A DNA stretch of 64,000 nt, from NCBI RefSeq assembly GCF_018691265.1, contig NW_024881324.1, positions 3,103,730 to 3,167,729 of the forward strand. The letters are read 5' to 3'. The stretch comes from Tyto alba. Taxonomy: Eukaryota > Chordata > Aves > Strigiformes > Tytonidae. The notes below the pieces were generated by a model that was given only the letters and a program-made list of their open reading frames with translations, made no database searches and was not told the DNA's origin. Positions 1 to 14,150 of the stretch are shown in pieces. The translations under genes were made by a program, and so were the position numbers. Position 1 is the stretch's first letter. Each line of letters starts with the position of its first letter.

Positions 1-3000
1 ACCACTCATGAAAAATTGAAAAAAAAACAAAGGCTATTTCTAGAACAATATAGGTTCTAAAGTATTTTGTGTCAACAGAAAGAGATGGAAGATACCAGCC
101 CTTACTTTCCTCCTGTCTATACTTTGTGCTTGTTACTGTGTGTACTGTAGCATGACTGGCTGGATTTCGATGGAGTTACTGTACTAACCTGAGAGGTGAG
201 GGGCAAGACATTACTAAAAAAAGTCTATTAAAGCTTTTTGCAGTCTGTTTTCAAGTTTGCACTGCCTCACATTTGAAATTAAGGGGGCATTAAGCTAATA
301 ATGCTTTAAAATACTGATTATGACTAAACACTGCCAATCAAATTGTTATTAAGTGAACGTTATTATGCACATACATTGGCACATATTCCCTTTAAGCTAT
401 AACATACATAAGGAAAGTTCACGATCCCTTGGAATAAGGACATTTACAATTCATATCCATGTAATTTAGGTGCAATTTGCCCACAAATATATGCTATTAT
501 GACTGGGCTACATTTTATGTGTTAGATTTGCCAGAAGCCAGGGGGTTTGATTCTCTGTTCACTTTTGCTTCCTAACTTGGGAGTAATAGTATTGATGGGA
601 ATGGCTTTTCACTGCTATAGAAGGAGAATCAGTTCCACAGGCTTAGGGTACAGGCAGCTGTGTGTGACCTTCCTGGGGCCCAGAATGCCAAACCAGCTTA
701 ATAGGAATAAAAATAACTAATTTTTTATGTTGGTTAAGAAGGAGAGAAAAAGCGGGTCCAATTTTTGGCAAGAGCTGAACAAGTAACCCTAATGTATTAC
801 TCTGCTTCTCTCAAATTATGAAAGACAAGATTTGCAGTATTCAAAACCAGCTGCTAGCTGTTCTGCTTTGCTTTCTTTCAAAAAGAGCTCATGCACTGGT
901 TTTCATGTTTGACTCTGAATAAAGGTTAATAAATTTATTGCTCTCCACCCACCTGTATCAGCATCTCACTTGGTGTACATCAGATTTAGCGAGCAGTGTG
1001 TGCCACCATGTGCCGTGCAGGTCAACAGTCAGTTTTTGGCCAGTGTCTGGAAACGGAGCACTGGTTTTCAGCCCTTAAACTGTTCATGTTTTGTTTTTCT
1101 GACATTGAATGGTAGCCTTTCTTCTAACTTTGTCTCCAATGACCCTTTGAGCCCATACATCAGCCTGAAACCAAAACAACAATAGCAAACAAAGACAAGG
1201 ACTTCCTTGTGGACTTGGAGATTGTTTTGTTTGTTTATAATTTATTTCGGGTTTTGTTTTGAAGAGGGAGGGAGGTTTGCCAAAACTCAGCACATGTTCT
1301 TGTAAAGATTTAAATGGCTTTTCCCATGGTTGGCTCAGGTTACCTGGGAAGATTTTTGACGTATGCAAGGATGCTTCAGGATGAGAGGCATCCAGCTTTG
1401 TGAAGCCTTTCCAAGTGTTAACTATTGTTCTTGCAGAAGAATCTCAATGGAATGGGATATTATCCACTTCTGTGTTGCACTGGTGACCTGTCACACTGAG
1501 GCAGAAGAGAGTATACTGTGATACCAATGATGGTTAAATTATTCCAGCACAGTAACAAACTGTCTAAATGCAGAGAACATTCTTCTACATCACTGGTACC
1601 TGTGCACCTGAAGAAGGCGCCAGGATAGTCCTGGGTTTTATGAATAAAAAGACTAAGCCTCTAACCCTTGATAAATCCTTCAGCTAAGTTACAGGCAAAA
1701 CCAGTGTCCCTGTTCTTCCTGTTGACTCATGACTCACTGGTAGCTGAGAAGATCTGGACCCAGCCCAAATGAAGGGTGAAGTCCAGTGTACCGCCAGCCT
1801 TGGCTGGTGCATCAGGAGACACTAAACCGGAGGTGCCCAAGTGACAGGCTTTCTCAAGTACCGAAATAGTTGAGCATCAGTAATGCCAGATTGTTGCTAC
1901 ACAGGAGGAATGATAGGTTAGGAAGGTTTTAAGGTATAACTAGGTTTTAAGTTGCTAGTTCACAGAGTGAGAAAGACCAGCAGACTCATAAAATAGAAGG
2001 CATGCAAAGGAATTGAGAATACGGGCAGATCCAAGCTAGCCCTAACTAGAAATTGAGCTACTCTGTTTGCTTAGAAGAGGAACCAGCTGGGGTTATGCCA
2101 GAGTTTACTTTACGTTACTTGTACAGTACAAAATCTACTCCATGAACCAAAACACTTTGTATGGACCTGATGCAAAGTTCTTTGAAATGCTTTCAGTGGT
2201 GCAATAAGCTTTGGATCAGGACCCGAGGAGGTGTTTCAGATAGCAGTACTTTATTTTGAGGAACACAATTCATTGTTTCTTCTTCGTTTCCACAGTTGGA
2301 TAGTTTAAAAATTCAATCAGACAGATACATTGAAAAGGAATCATCCTGATACAACAGTGACAAAGGGAAGTTGTGACTGGAAGGAGAGTACTTTGGAAAG
2401 ATTTTTCTCTTTTACTACACTTGCTGTGGAAGATAAGGGCGCCATATGCAGCTGTGCATTAGGGGTTCAACCACCTACTTAAGCTCTTACTTTTCCACTG
2501 ATACATGTAGGAAATAAAGAGCCTGAAGGCTACCTTGAATGTTAGCCATAAGTTCCAGGCCTGCTTGGGTATGAGGCAAAGTACATTTTCTTGTTCATCT
2601 GCCATTCCCTTGACTCTCAGGGCAGCAAGTACAGCTGGTGTCTCAGAGGTGAGGGGAAGGGGTAGCTCAGGAAGTCCAGGACATGCCCCATTTTCAACCC
2701 TTGAAGTGTTGTAGAGCATCTGCTCTTCCTGTGCTCCAGACTGTAACTAAATGTCATGTCAGAAGTAATGACACGGGTACCTAACAAGCTCTACAAGCAT
2801 CTCCTTTTTTGAGCATCTCACCTCATTCCCTTTAATCACTCCATGTGCTTTAGTTACTTGTTGAGAGTTTTGCAACAATCTTATCGATATGGAAATATCA
2901 GAAACAAAAATGACTGTACTGCTTGCTGTGGCTGTCAAAGCTACCACAATAGTGTTACTGAGAAGCAGACATCAAAAAGCATACATTGCTTCAGCAGTTG

Positions 3001-6000
3001 TATGTGAACAGTTGTCATTAATTGTAATCAAATATTTGGAATCCCAAAGGAAATCTTGAACATTGGACAGTGGCTAAGGTCTAGCCTTTTCTAAAGCTAC
3101 AATATTTCTTATCTCTTTTTCACTTTAGGGAAGAAAAAAGGAGATTTCAAAACTACTCATGTGTCACAACTTGTGTTTTTCATTAGCATAGACATTATCC
3201 TTCAAAGATATTTTGGATTGAAGTATGATATTTGCCATGTGTTTTACTGACCTTACCTAAATTAAAAATTCCTCTGACAATTTTTTGGCATTATAGAAAG
3301 CTTTGTTCATGAATTAGCATTTCAGTTACCCATGTTTCCTTCTGTTGGCTCAATTAATATTTCTTTATGGTACCTGGAACTAGCCAGAACTAAAAGGCAA
3401 ATGACTGTTACAGGTTTGGCTTGCAAGTAATAGGTATCCCAGCCATATGTAACCATCTGTAGAGAAGATCCTTGTGTATCTTTCTCCAAAACCAAAACTT
3501 CAAAGTTGTAATTGATAGGCTTTTTCCTTAAGGCTTGTCATAGTTATAAAATAAATTTTAATTAATTGTGCCTGCATGTATGATAGCCAAACCATGACGC
3601 TGCCTTTCAGTGATGCATGTATTCTGGAGGCATGTGCCTGTCATCCATGAATAAGAATTCTCTGTTTGCACTGGCCAAGAAACAAACCTTTAACCTTCAT
3701 GATAGAGTAACTGTAATGTGTTGCACTAGTACCTGTCCTCTTAACTGGCTGTTAGCCTTGCGTGTGTGCCAAAGTAGCTGCACCTTTGTGTACGTTGTTT
3801 GTAGTGTGAATATTATGTTCTTGGCTTGTCTCTTAGTTGGTAGTAAGTAATATAATACACAAAAGTTGTACAGGTCTGTGTGTGCTTACACATACTCTTT
3901 GGATCCAGCTAAGTAATTAAACCATATAGATGTTGGTCCAGACTCTAGTCCCGCAGCCAATGCTGTTCAGCTTGGCCAGGTGGTGACACTGCCGTTCTCC
4001 CTCCATAGCATGAAGGTAAAGATCTAAGGAGGCTTTTCTATTTTTACATGTTTACCATGTTCCTATTTCTGGGGGAAATCACTATTCGGTGATTCTAACA
4101 TAGGCTGGGTGTGATCAAAAGAGTTTCTCTGTAGTGAGGAAGTAGGAGCGAAAGAGTCAAGGTGAAAACAAGATTTCCTCTCAGTTCTCCCAAGAGACCA
4201 TTTAAAATTATGCCCTGCATGGGCCCTGTGTTTTCCTTTGCCCCAACTTTGTGAAGCAAGTTGACACTTGCTACATACACACGCAGTTGTTCCTTATCAG
4301 TTAGGAAGTACAAAATCATGGTCTGTTGAGGTGGGAACAGGAAACAGGGCTGTTGTACAATACCCATGGACTTGAGTCTTGCATAAACCTTTATAAAATT
4401 AAATACCTGAAGCATAATGACAGATCTCAAGCTTGTGTGAAATTCTCACAGTCTGGAGTGCCTCAACTCAGTACAAGTGTACGTCCTGTATTTGGAGTGT
4501 TTGCCCATAAAATAGAATTTAGACATACAGTTACTCGTTTTGTGCACCCAAGTGCCCATTTGGCTTACCTAATATAAGCTGGAAATGATCGACTGGGATG
4601 TTCTTTTTAAGTCTTCAGAATCCTAAAACTAGTGAGACACCTTTAGTTGCATTCATGCTTGCTCATTAAACTCAAAACCAATGCTTTGAAAGATGTCCCA
4701 GTTAAGAATGGTGCTTCAGGAAGCTAAAGAATATTGCAGATAGAACCTCCATGTCTTAATTGTCCAAGTAATTTGATTTTGCAGGGAGAAATAACTGTAA
4801 TATATTTGGTATTTTTTCATGGTTTTCAGTATATTACCTTGGGTATATTGCTTCAAAATCCATATGGAGAAGGTGGATTTCAAAACAACTTTAAGATATA
4901 ACTCTTTACTTTGTTTTCAGAAAGCATTTGAGTTGGCTTGTTTCATTCAAACTAATTGATCATCTACTCTAGGTAGACTTTGGCAAGAATAAGCCTAATA
5001 ATAAATAAAAGGGAAAAAACCCAGCCTATTTCCTGGGTATTCTTGACAGACATTTGCAATGTTGGTAGTCTGAAATTATTTTTTTAAAAATAAATTCTCT
5101 TTCGGAGTCATACACACACACACAAACGTGTATGCACATGTGCACTACGTTGGGACGTATATACATGAGTGGCAAGACTACAGAAAAGCCTCCCCCCCCC
5201 CCCCTTTTTTTTTTTTTTTTAGTCTTACATACAGAAATTGATATTGAAATGCCCAACTGACTATATTCCTACTGTATTCCATTGCAGGTAACAGCCTGTT
5301 AATTAATTTTCAAATATAGTTATACAGCATCTCTTTTCCTGAGTTACTGTAAAGCTTACAGCACTGTACAAAGTAAGTTTTGTTGTAAGCATTTGTAAAG
5401 GTCTTAAAGGTAACACTCATGATCATTTGCCCTCCAGTTATTTTTAGTCAAGACTTTTCTATTACTTTGCACATTTTTCAGAACAGATCACAAACGTGAA
5501 TAAAGTTACACTCAAGTAAATTAAAAGTGTAGCCCTAAAAATACACTCACACTTCACCCATCTTCACATTTTGATTGGGAGCTATATTATGGATGATCAA
5601 CAAAATAAGAAAAAGATGGCAATCTGTACCTCCACAATGGTGAATTATTTTAAGCTCCAGTTTACATCAGATAACGTTTCTGTATGCTTGCATTTGCTAA
5701 AATTCTATTTTTAAACACAGTAATTAAATAATGTGAAATAATGCAGCCTGGCCTCTGTTAAATCGGGTTATATTAATGCAGCTGAAATGCTGTATGTCTG
5801 CAGTATTCATGCTAAATACACACTAGCTCTTTACAAACGCTTTGTGTAAGGTCAGTTAACCTACAAACTCTTCTGTCCCATTTAAAATTGTGTCAACAAA
5901 CTACTTTTGTTAGAGTTGTAGTGTATGAAATGGCAAGGTCATAGACAAAAACAAGTTAGAGGATGCTGCGAAAGCGTTTTTGTGTTTATCTTTGTGCTGG

Positions 6001-6578
6001 GTTCAAAATATATCAGCTTTGGCTAACTATTGCAGCAGGGAAAATATTTTGTATAATGCTTATAATACAAAGTAATTTGTATTTACATTCTGTAAAGCAG
6101 AGAAATGGTTGAAGTTGGATAAGTATATTGAAGTATATTCTTAGCAAGGTTTTATGTTTCACAGATTTAAATATTACAGGAGAAATATATATTTATACAG
6201 AAGTATAATTTTTGAATGTTTGAGGTTGGTTTTCTTCAGTCATGAACCATTTGTTTATCCACATTATTCCTTCGCTAGCTTGTTTATCTGTCCATGTTAT
6301 TCCAACATCCATTTCTGATTTGGTTTAGGTATTTTGATTCTTTGTTTGCACAAATCTGGATGTGCATGCTGTCAGGACCTGATCATACGGTGTGGCGGCA
6401 ACGCTGTTTTGTCTTTGATTACCTAGAGCACTAATAAAAATGTAATTGTTAAATAGTTGTAATATGGAGATAGGTCTTGACATAGTCTTCCTTGGAGCAC
6501 TGTACAGCATGACAGAAACCTTCAGTGAATCTTAATATTTCTTCTTCTTATTTTCATTTGTCTTTCATCTTGGTCCAG
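1..6578. other. AT-rich stretch with no supported gene
   Basis: Short open frames occur on both strands but none has a convincing splice acceptor, donor and uniform phase, and none reads like a known family. The stretch could be intron or intergenic DNA upstream of the candidate plus-strand last exon at 6579. Apart from the C/T homopolymer junction at 5192-5220 I see no repeat element. Confidence 0.5.
5192..5220 (+). repeat. C13-T16 homopolymer junction
   Basis: Thirteen C followed directly by sixteen T. It is a pure pyrimidine run and likely length-polymorphic. No element is recognisable on either side. Confidence 0.9.
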
Positions 6579-7182
6579 AAAACCAGGAAGCTGCTGTGTG
6601 CTAATAATTGCCCGCGATATTTATAATTGCAGGCATTGCAAACATTAACATTCAGCTGTACTAGCCTCTACTGTGTTCACTGTGAAATTTTCAACACGGT
6701 AAAAATTTTACATGATCATTAACCTTACAAGTTTACTTTTTTTTCTCACTAATTTAACACTGAACCTTTTTTTTTTTTTTTTTCGTTATTGCAGATGAAC
6801 AACTTGAGCATAGCAGTTCTTAATCTTAACTATAATAGATAAACGTATCCTAAGCAAAGATTTTTAACCACTTGATGAAGGGGGGCCAGGCACCATCCAG
6901 TGCAAAGCACGCCGGGCAAAATCTTATCCCCACTGCAGTCAGTGCCAAAATTCTAACCAGTGTTAGCAAAAACGGAACCATCGTTACCAAGGGGTTAATA
7001 TGCTTAGTAACCGTGCCAAGAGGTGATGGGGGAGCACAACAGTGATTCTCTATTTCCATATCTTTGTTTCTGTTAATTTAAAACTACTACTATTCAATCT
7101 TTAAAATAAGTAAAAGAAACTTGAAGGGGGGATCATATACTACTAGTTTGTACTAGGTTTTTTCAGGAAAAGGAAACAAATT

Positions 7183-7199
7183 TATATATATATATATAT
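7183..7199. repeat. Short (TA)n microsatellite
   Basis: About eight uninterrupted TA units. Confidence 0.9.
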
Positions 7200-7552
7200 G
7201 CAATATATTTTTACACTGTTTATTAATGCTAGAAAGTATTAAATGTATCACTTTATCAGTGTGAATGTTAAAGTAATGACAATGTTATGGATGTTTTAAA
7301 CCTTATAAAGTTGTCTTGTTAAATTCTAAACCCACATTAACAATGGAAAAGCTACTTTGTCTACAACATTATTGTTGATGTTTTAGGGAAAAAGTACAGC
7401 AGTTGTTTGATTAGCACTGTAAAAGCTTGGCTTGAAAAGTTGTAGTGAAATCCATATTGTAAACACCATTTTTTAAAGCATAGCTTCTCATAAACTATGT
7501 TACTGCTGTTGACTGACTGTATAAAATTGTACCTTTAGTTGGTAAAGTGATC

Positions 7553-7558
7553 AATAAA
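7553..7558 (+). promoter_or_regulatory. Poly(A) signal AATAAA
   Basis: A canonical hexamer in an AT-rich context, followed by a short GT-containing segment. It would terminate the candidate exon starting at 6579. Confidence 0.4.
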
Positions 7559-9865
7559 TGTGTTACTGCGTCGGTTCCTGGATTTCTTGAAGTAAATGGT
7601 ATTTGCTGGTAAGCTATGTTACAGTTTAGATGTTAAGCAAATTACTAATGAATGTTCAAATTACATCAAAATACTCTCTGAACATCCAGCTCTCTGGTTC
7701 TGAGCAGAATATATTTCTTCTTTAGCATTTATTTTCCTAGTTTTAATAATGAGTAAAGCTGACCATTAACACTTTGAGAACTCTGGTATGATCCTCGAAT
7801 AGTCAGGATGATAGTGGTCCATCAAATGAGATCTGTCAGGGATTGATTTCCTCTTCACTAGCTACTTAACATAGATTGGTCCTCAGTCACAAAAGCCTGA
7901 GTTACTTCTCTCACCTTCTCTGGGTGATGTTGAAAATGTTTTACTTGCAAGAAAAGTAATTTGCTACATGGAACTTTGTTTTAAGGATGTTAAATTCAAA
8001 GGAAAATATGGACCTTTTATCCATAAATAACAATATTTTTCGGCTTCCTAGTAGCAATAATACTATGGTTTTTCAAGAAGCAGAAGACTAAAGATACTTA
8101 ATTAAATTCAGAACATCATAATGAATAATGTGACATAAGCCAGGCACAGTGCTGCTCTAGAAATGTAGAGGTGCTGGATTGGCAACTACGAGAAAACATG
8201 ACTGAACATCTTACAGCTCCACTGTCTCTTCTCCAGATGTTCTCGAACTGGAGGTGGTGTTCTCTGTGCTCACACACTAGACAGCCTTCTTAAGAAATTC
8301 CTTTTAAGTGAAATCTAATACACTGGTGTCCTGTGATAGCTTTTCTTCCTGCAGAGACCGTATACTGTTTGTAGTATGACTGCCAGATAAAGCTCCTGTT
8401 ATCTCTCAGCATGTATGGTTACTGAAACTCTAAAAAACCTAATGAAGCAGAACCTTTAGGGATTTCTACAGGAAAAATCAAGACTTTTTTTTTTTTTTTT
8501 TTTTTCACCATTCAAAAAGCTCTTAAGGTAGGGGAGGTAGTACCCTTCTGCCCCATGAGAATATATGACATTCAGATCTGTATTTTCAAGAGAGCTGAGG
8601 ATTTTTTTATTGTTTTCCTGTAGAGCCTTTAGAAATGCCCACTCAACCCTACGCTCCACTTACACATCACGATTTAAAAAATAAAATCTGCCAGGATGTG
8701 TTCTCTTTACTCCAGCAATACACGTATCTGGGCTGTTTGTAGTACGTGTAGCTGCTGTTGCAGTAAGTACACGCTGTTGGACACGTAGAGATCGCCCTAC
8801 CAAGCTGGGGCTGACCGAGCGCCACCTCACCCTTGCCGCCTTTCTGTTCCAGGTTCCAGAACTGACAGCTTCCGTCATCATCGGGAGGTCTCCTGCTCTC
8901 CTGTCCCTGTGACAAATGCAGGCTCGGCTCTGCCGGGTGGTCTTCCACAGCCAGGACTGGCACGGAGAAAAGCAGGGGGGGCGGAAAGCAACAAAACGGC
9001 AAAAAGCAGCTAATGCTGCCAAATCTGAGTCTTCAGGGGCCTCGTAAAACCTGGTCTTCTAGTTAGCCTTATTTAATTCCCTCAGCTTCCTTTTTAACTC
9101 CCTGCACTGCTTTATTAAGAATGTGAACTAAGGCAGGCTCATTGAAATTTTCTGCTCTGGTTCACATACCGACCAGAAGTTCATTCCAGGTCTACATCAA
9201 CTTTATTTCCAAAACTGTGAACTCGAGAGATTACACAACCATCCGTGGGTCACTTTGGGGCTGGAGGGCTGCGGGGTTTTCAGGAATGAGTGCAGGAATA
9301 TAAGGAGTGGCAGGGATAGTAGGAAAGAATCAGCAGCTGGGGCTGCTGGAAGGAGTCCTGTCGATCTTGCTGCCAGCCAGCACAAGGCTGGATGCCCTCT
9401 TCGGGGCAGGTGATCCGGTCAGCCAGAGCATCAGCTTCACACCCTCAGCGGAATGGTAACACAGAACTGTTACCCTCTGTCACATCATTCCTGTGGCAAC
9501 AGGACATTTTTTTTCCGTAACAGTCCCTGGTACTAGATGATACTATAGAAAATAAAATACAGGTTTTTATCCCATTTTCACTTGAGTTCTGTTGAACACT
9601 GTAAGACCAGGAGAATTTTGTAGGTGGAGCAGAAATTCGCTAGCATGGAACATTTTCTCTGAGTCAGTCAGCTAAATAGCTTCTGCACTTGGGGTCATCT
9701 AATTAAGTGCTTTTATAGTAGTGGATAAGATTCTACTCTTCATCCAAGGCAGTTTTGTTTGTAGTCAAGAAAGAATTCCAGTTGAGGAACTGAGGGTCTA
9801 ACTGAGGGTCACGCAGAAAAATAAGAATTTCCCATTATTGCCAATTATTAAATGACTACCCCCAA

Positions 9866-9870
<5 letters not shown>

Positions 9871-9908
<38 letters not shown>
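9871..9908. repeat. (TA)19 microsatellite
   Basis: Nineteen perfect TA units. The run is self-complementary and likely polymorphic. Confidence 0.95.
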
Positions 9909-9911
<3 letters not shown>

Positions 9912-10695
9912 TTACAAGGGCCAAGAATTCTACACACAGTGTAGTGGAATGTGAAGATTCTCCAGATATCTAGACGGACATTTATTTTTAAACAAAAGAC
10001 CATTTGATACCTGTATTTATTTGACCAGTGAGTCCCTTACTAAGAAAATGCCATGTATTCAACCTGAAAGCTAACCCAGAAAACTAGTGCCTTTACTAGA
10101 GCTCGTTGGTCTTTTGAACTCACCCATTCAAGACAAAATACACGCAGTATATTATGCTGATATATTTGTTTGGGATGATTTGAAAGCAGCTTAGTGGTTG
10201 GAGTATTTCTATAGTTCTACACAGAGTTGTCAGTGACATTTCATGCATTACCCTTATCTTCTATCATTCTGATTTTTTTAAACAAAAGATAAACAAATAG
10301 ACCATCTACTTGACATTTAGATACAATCTCTCAATTTAAAAATGAACTGTTAAACTTCAGATACTACAGCTGTTTTAAACAAACAGGATTTAGAAAATAA
10401 TTCAGCATCCAATCTGTTCGAACTACTGCATTTACTGTTGCATCAATAATTTAGCTAAGCTTCCTAAGTTCACTGGCTCGAGACGGATTCGTGCCCTTTA
10501 CCGTCCCTCCACTCCTGAAGACAAATTGGATCAAGTATTTTTCTGCCGATAATAGGGCTAGACAAGTAGGGAAACTGAAGCAACTCCAGAAAAGGCATTC
10601 TTCATTATCTGAAGTAACCCATGCACTGTAAATTTTCATTATTTTACTTACCCTGTTAATTTTGTTTCCTTCTGTCTCTGCTTTATTTTTCTCAG

Positions 10696-10731
10696 GCTAA
10701 GAAGGCTGAGGAAGGAAAAAAAAAAAAATGA
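10696..10731 (+). other. Tiny candidate last exon, lysine-rich tail
   Basis: A strong plus-strand acceptor (long pyrimidine run ending ctcag) is followed by eleven codons, AKKAEEGKKKK, and a stop. Lysine-rich tails like this occur at the ends of some chromatin and ribosomal proteins. There is no partner exon that I can recognise, and the A13 run makes a chance open frame easy. Low confidence. Confidence 0.15.
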
Positions 10732-12775
10732 GACGAGCACTTGAAAATTAGGAGCTGTGTTCTGGTCAACATTTTACAAATATGTCTATTTTGCCCACTT
10801 TTTTTTTGCCCATTTTTTGTCTACTGTAAAATGGCCTCAACTTGGATTTGAAACATACATAATATTAGTGTTATATATTCAACTGTTAGTGTTATGATTC
10901 ACTTCAGTCACCACTGAAATGGACTACCTGTTGGCCAGGACTTGAATACTAAAAAACAACCAAGTGCAGGCCGGATTGTTCTGGTAGCTGTAATTTTAAG
11001 TTGGTATTTGAAGAGAGCTGTTAGCTACAGTGGTAGTAAACTGAGAAAGAAAATCTTCCTCTTTTTCATTCACGATTTAGAACGGCTAAAGCAGCAGGGC
11101 CGGCGCTGCCAGGGAAAGGAAGGGCAGCTTTCAAATTGTGATCCGGTTTCGTGCTGCCTGTGGCTGTAGCCAGTCACCATCCAGCAGCTCTTCATCATTT
11201 GTTCTGCGATTAAAAAGCTCGTCCCCACAAACAGAAGGGAGAACAGGGGCACGATGCCGGGTGGGGGAACTCAAATAACTCAGTCAGAGAGAAGGGGGCC
11301 CTGTCACAGAAGCTGCCCCAAGCACACAGGGAGGAGCCGAGGGCTCTCCAGAGCACCTTGCGGATTAGAGCTGGCTACTCCCTCCAGGCTTATGCCGACC
11401 TCAGCGTTCAGGAACTGTACAACAGTATAGGATATATATGGAAGGAACCGAGGGCGGGGATGTAGGTGGTCTGGGGAGGAAAAGAGAAGGGTAAGGGGCC
11501 GGTCACTGGTCTGTACAGTTGTTTGGCACTGCCCTGGGTCTCGTAAGTGCCAGCTGCCCCGTCTTAGGTTTCAATTCTATTTTCTTGGGTGAGGGGATTC
11601 TCTGTTCCGTGTACATACGTGCACATGGAGGTCTACTTGCCAGCAACTGGAGTCTGACCACGGGTCGCAAGAGCCCACGGTACCTGTCGTGCCGGCAGCA
11701 AAGAGGGAGCGAGGCGCTGTGGGCCGGCAGCTCGGGTGGGGACCATGGGTGGTAGTGCTGTAGTGTACTTCACATTTGCTACTAGCCGTGGAGAATAATT
11801 GGGCTGGTCGTTATCATTACTGCACATACGGGGACATATGTGAGGCTTTGAAGATCCGTTGAGTGAACCTTTGAACAGTGGTTGAGGTGACCTGGATTAG
11901 CAATAAGGAATTCACGAAGAATAGACTTTGTGATCTTCAAGCCCTGGAAAACATGTAGAACATCTTGGATCATGATATCTGGGATTGACTGTGTTAAGGA
12001 TGAGTTATTTGACAGCCTGGCAAAGGGATTATTCAGTTAAGTAACTTGGCGATTAAACTCACTTTTAAAGTGTCCTGAAGTGAACTACCTACATTATAAT
12101 ACTGAAAAACACACCCACAAGTCAAAAAGAGCCCTGCCCAGGTCAAGACCCTTCCCTGGAGCATGTGCAGCAGCAGAAGTATTGCGTAAACAGTATTTTA
12201 ATTGTATGTTAATCACTAACCAATCAGTACCTAGTAGCCGTGTTTGGAAAAGCACCAACCTTTGGTTTTTGTGTGAAGCACCAAAACCTGCTGTTAGGTG
12301 TGCTTGACTCATGGAAAAGTTCACCAAGCACCCAGGCCTGAATAAATGCAATATCTTACAGCGTGTATATACAGCATGTTAAGATTGGCTCACTGCACGC
12401 CGGGCACGAATCCGCTTTCGGTGGTGGTGGGAACTCTGTTTTTGTAAGTGCTGAGTGTTTCTGGCTGTGTTGATCAACACCACCATCACAAAACCACTTT
12501 GCTTCCTCTGCAACGTTGCTAACGTCTGTTGTTGCCCATATTGTTATGAAAAAGTTGATGCGTTGTGTTTCTTACCTGATCATAGCTCCAGCTAAACTGC
12601 TTGAGTCTTGTGGCTTGTGCATGTCTGCTAATTCTTTGTAGAAATTAAACTGCCGTAAATTAAAAAAATTCGGGCAACCAATTTAATTCATTTCCCCAGA
12701 TAATTTTTTTTTTTTTTTGAAGTTACCTTTCAATAGTGTTTTGGTGTTTTTAGTCTACTTTAGTACTACTAATTT

Positions 12776-12809
12776 AACTTTTACACAAAGCGAACTTTTA
12801 CACAAAGCA
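12776..12809. repeat. Tandem 17-bp duplication
   Basis: Two adjacent copies of a 17-bp unit beginning AACTTTTACACAAAG. No known element. Confidence 0.8.
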
Positions 12810-14090
12810 ACATTTAAAAGGAATGTTTGTTAAAATCCTTAGTAGAAAAAATTCTTGTACTCATACATTGATATCTATGCAATAAGAGTAGGTTCCTTAT
12901 GTTGAAGTCACTGGACCAGATGCAGTATAAAATATAAAACATATAAAGATAAAAAATACAAATATATATTATATATAAATGTAAACATATCTTTAAATGT
13001 ATTGATATGTCTGGTATATCAACAAATATACATATTAAAAAATATGAAAAACAGGTATAACATGTTTCCCATTATTTGACATTCTGGCTCTGCTCCAAGG
13101 CCCTGTCACCAGCATGAAGTGATACTCTGTGTTATTTTTGAGATCCTATTTCAGCTAATTGCCATGACATAGACATCCTGAATGATGTATTCTTTTAATA
13201 AAGTAAATCTTGTCTGCCTTAAAGCAGCAGCACAGCATTTTGTCCCGTGTGCAATCTGTGCTTGTTATCACCTTGTTATCTCATCAACCTCATAAACAGC
13301 ACTTGACAATGGCTTTTGTGCTGAGCTGTGTCTCATCCTGCTCTCATCAGTTTCTTGTCTATCTTCTCTTGGGCCACAGCTTGATCTCATTTAAATGTTA
13401 TAGAGGTCATTTTAGACCAAGTGGTGTTTCTAATTCTTTTTAGAATTAATATGAGATTGTCTTTTAAAATTTTAGCCCAAATTTTTACTCCTCTGCAGGT
13501 CCACTAGAAGGCAGACCATATAACAATTCTTATTTTAATTACTGAATAAGTAGCTATTTTCCCCAGATATTTTACACAAACTAGAATGCCATAAGTTATA
13601 AATGAACAGAAAAGCAAACAAGCTGCTAAAACAAACAGGCCCAAGCTCATCTCTTTTGAAATACAGCTATGTAAACATGATCTCAAACAACAGAGAGTTC
13701 ACCTGAAGCCTGCCTAGCAAATGAGATGTAGTCAACACTACATCCCTGCCCTCCCCACCTTCCTCTTCCCTTAAGATGGCTTAAACTATCAGCACTTTTA
13801 TAAATTGCTAGTTTATTGGACATATTTCCTGGTTCATGAAAAAGAACTTGAGTCTTAATCATAGATGCAAATGTATATTGCTAGTTTGCCTGGATTCGTA
13901 TACACCTGGCTCCACGTAAAAGGTGGCAACTTACCACATAAAAAAAAAAAAACCAAAACAAATACATCATTTAACAGACTACTTTCATCAAACACTCAGT
14001 GAAAAAATCTGTACTAGAAGGAAATGTTTACTTTACATATATATATTTTATTAGCAACATAATGTGAAAGCTTATTTGCACTCACAAATT

Positions 14091-14150
14091 AAAAACAAAA
14101 ACAAAACCACAAAAGACAAACAAACGAAACCAAAACCAAACAGAAAAAAC
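14091..14150. repeat. A/C-rich low-complexity block
   Basis: Irregular AAAAC/AAAC-type units with almost no T. Simple-sequence DNA. Confidence 0.7.

Larger units (their letters stand above)
6579..7580 (+). other. Candidate last exon and 3' UTR of a plus-strand gene
   Basis: A pyrimidine-rich acceptor (ending ...cttggtccag) precedes 6579. In one frame the exon adds only NQEAAVC before a stop. In the others it also stops within about 20 codons, so it would be nearly all 3' UTR. The following kilobase is AT-rich and ends with AATAAA at 7553-7558 followed by a GT-rich run, as at a cleavage site. No upstream coding exon was recognised in 1-6578, so the host gene is unknown. It could equally be an acceptor-like coincidence. 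Confidence 0.3.

Noticed and set aside
8660..9022. Overlapping minus-strand frames of 120 and 111 codons
   Set aside because: Two frames open over the same GC-richer DNA, with no splice sites or recognisable domain.
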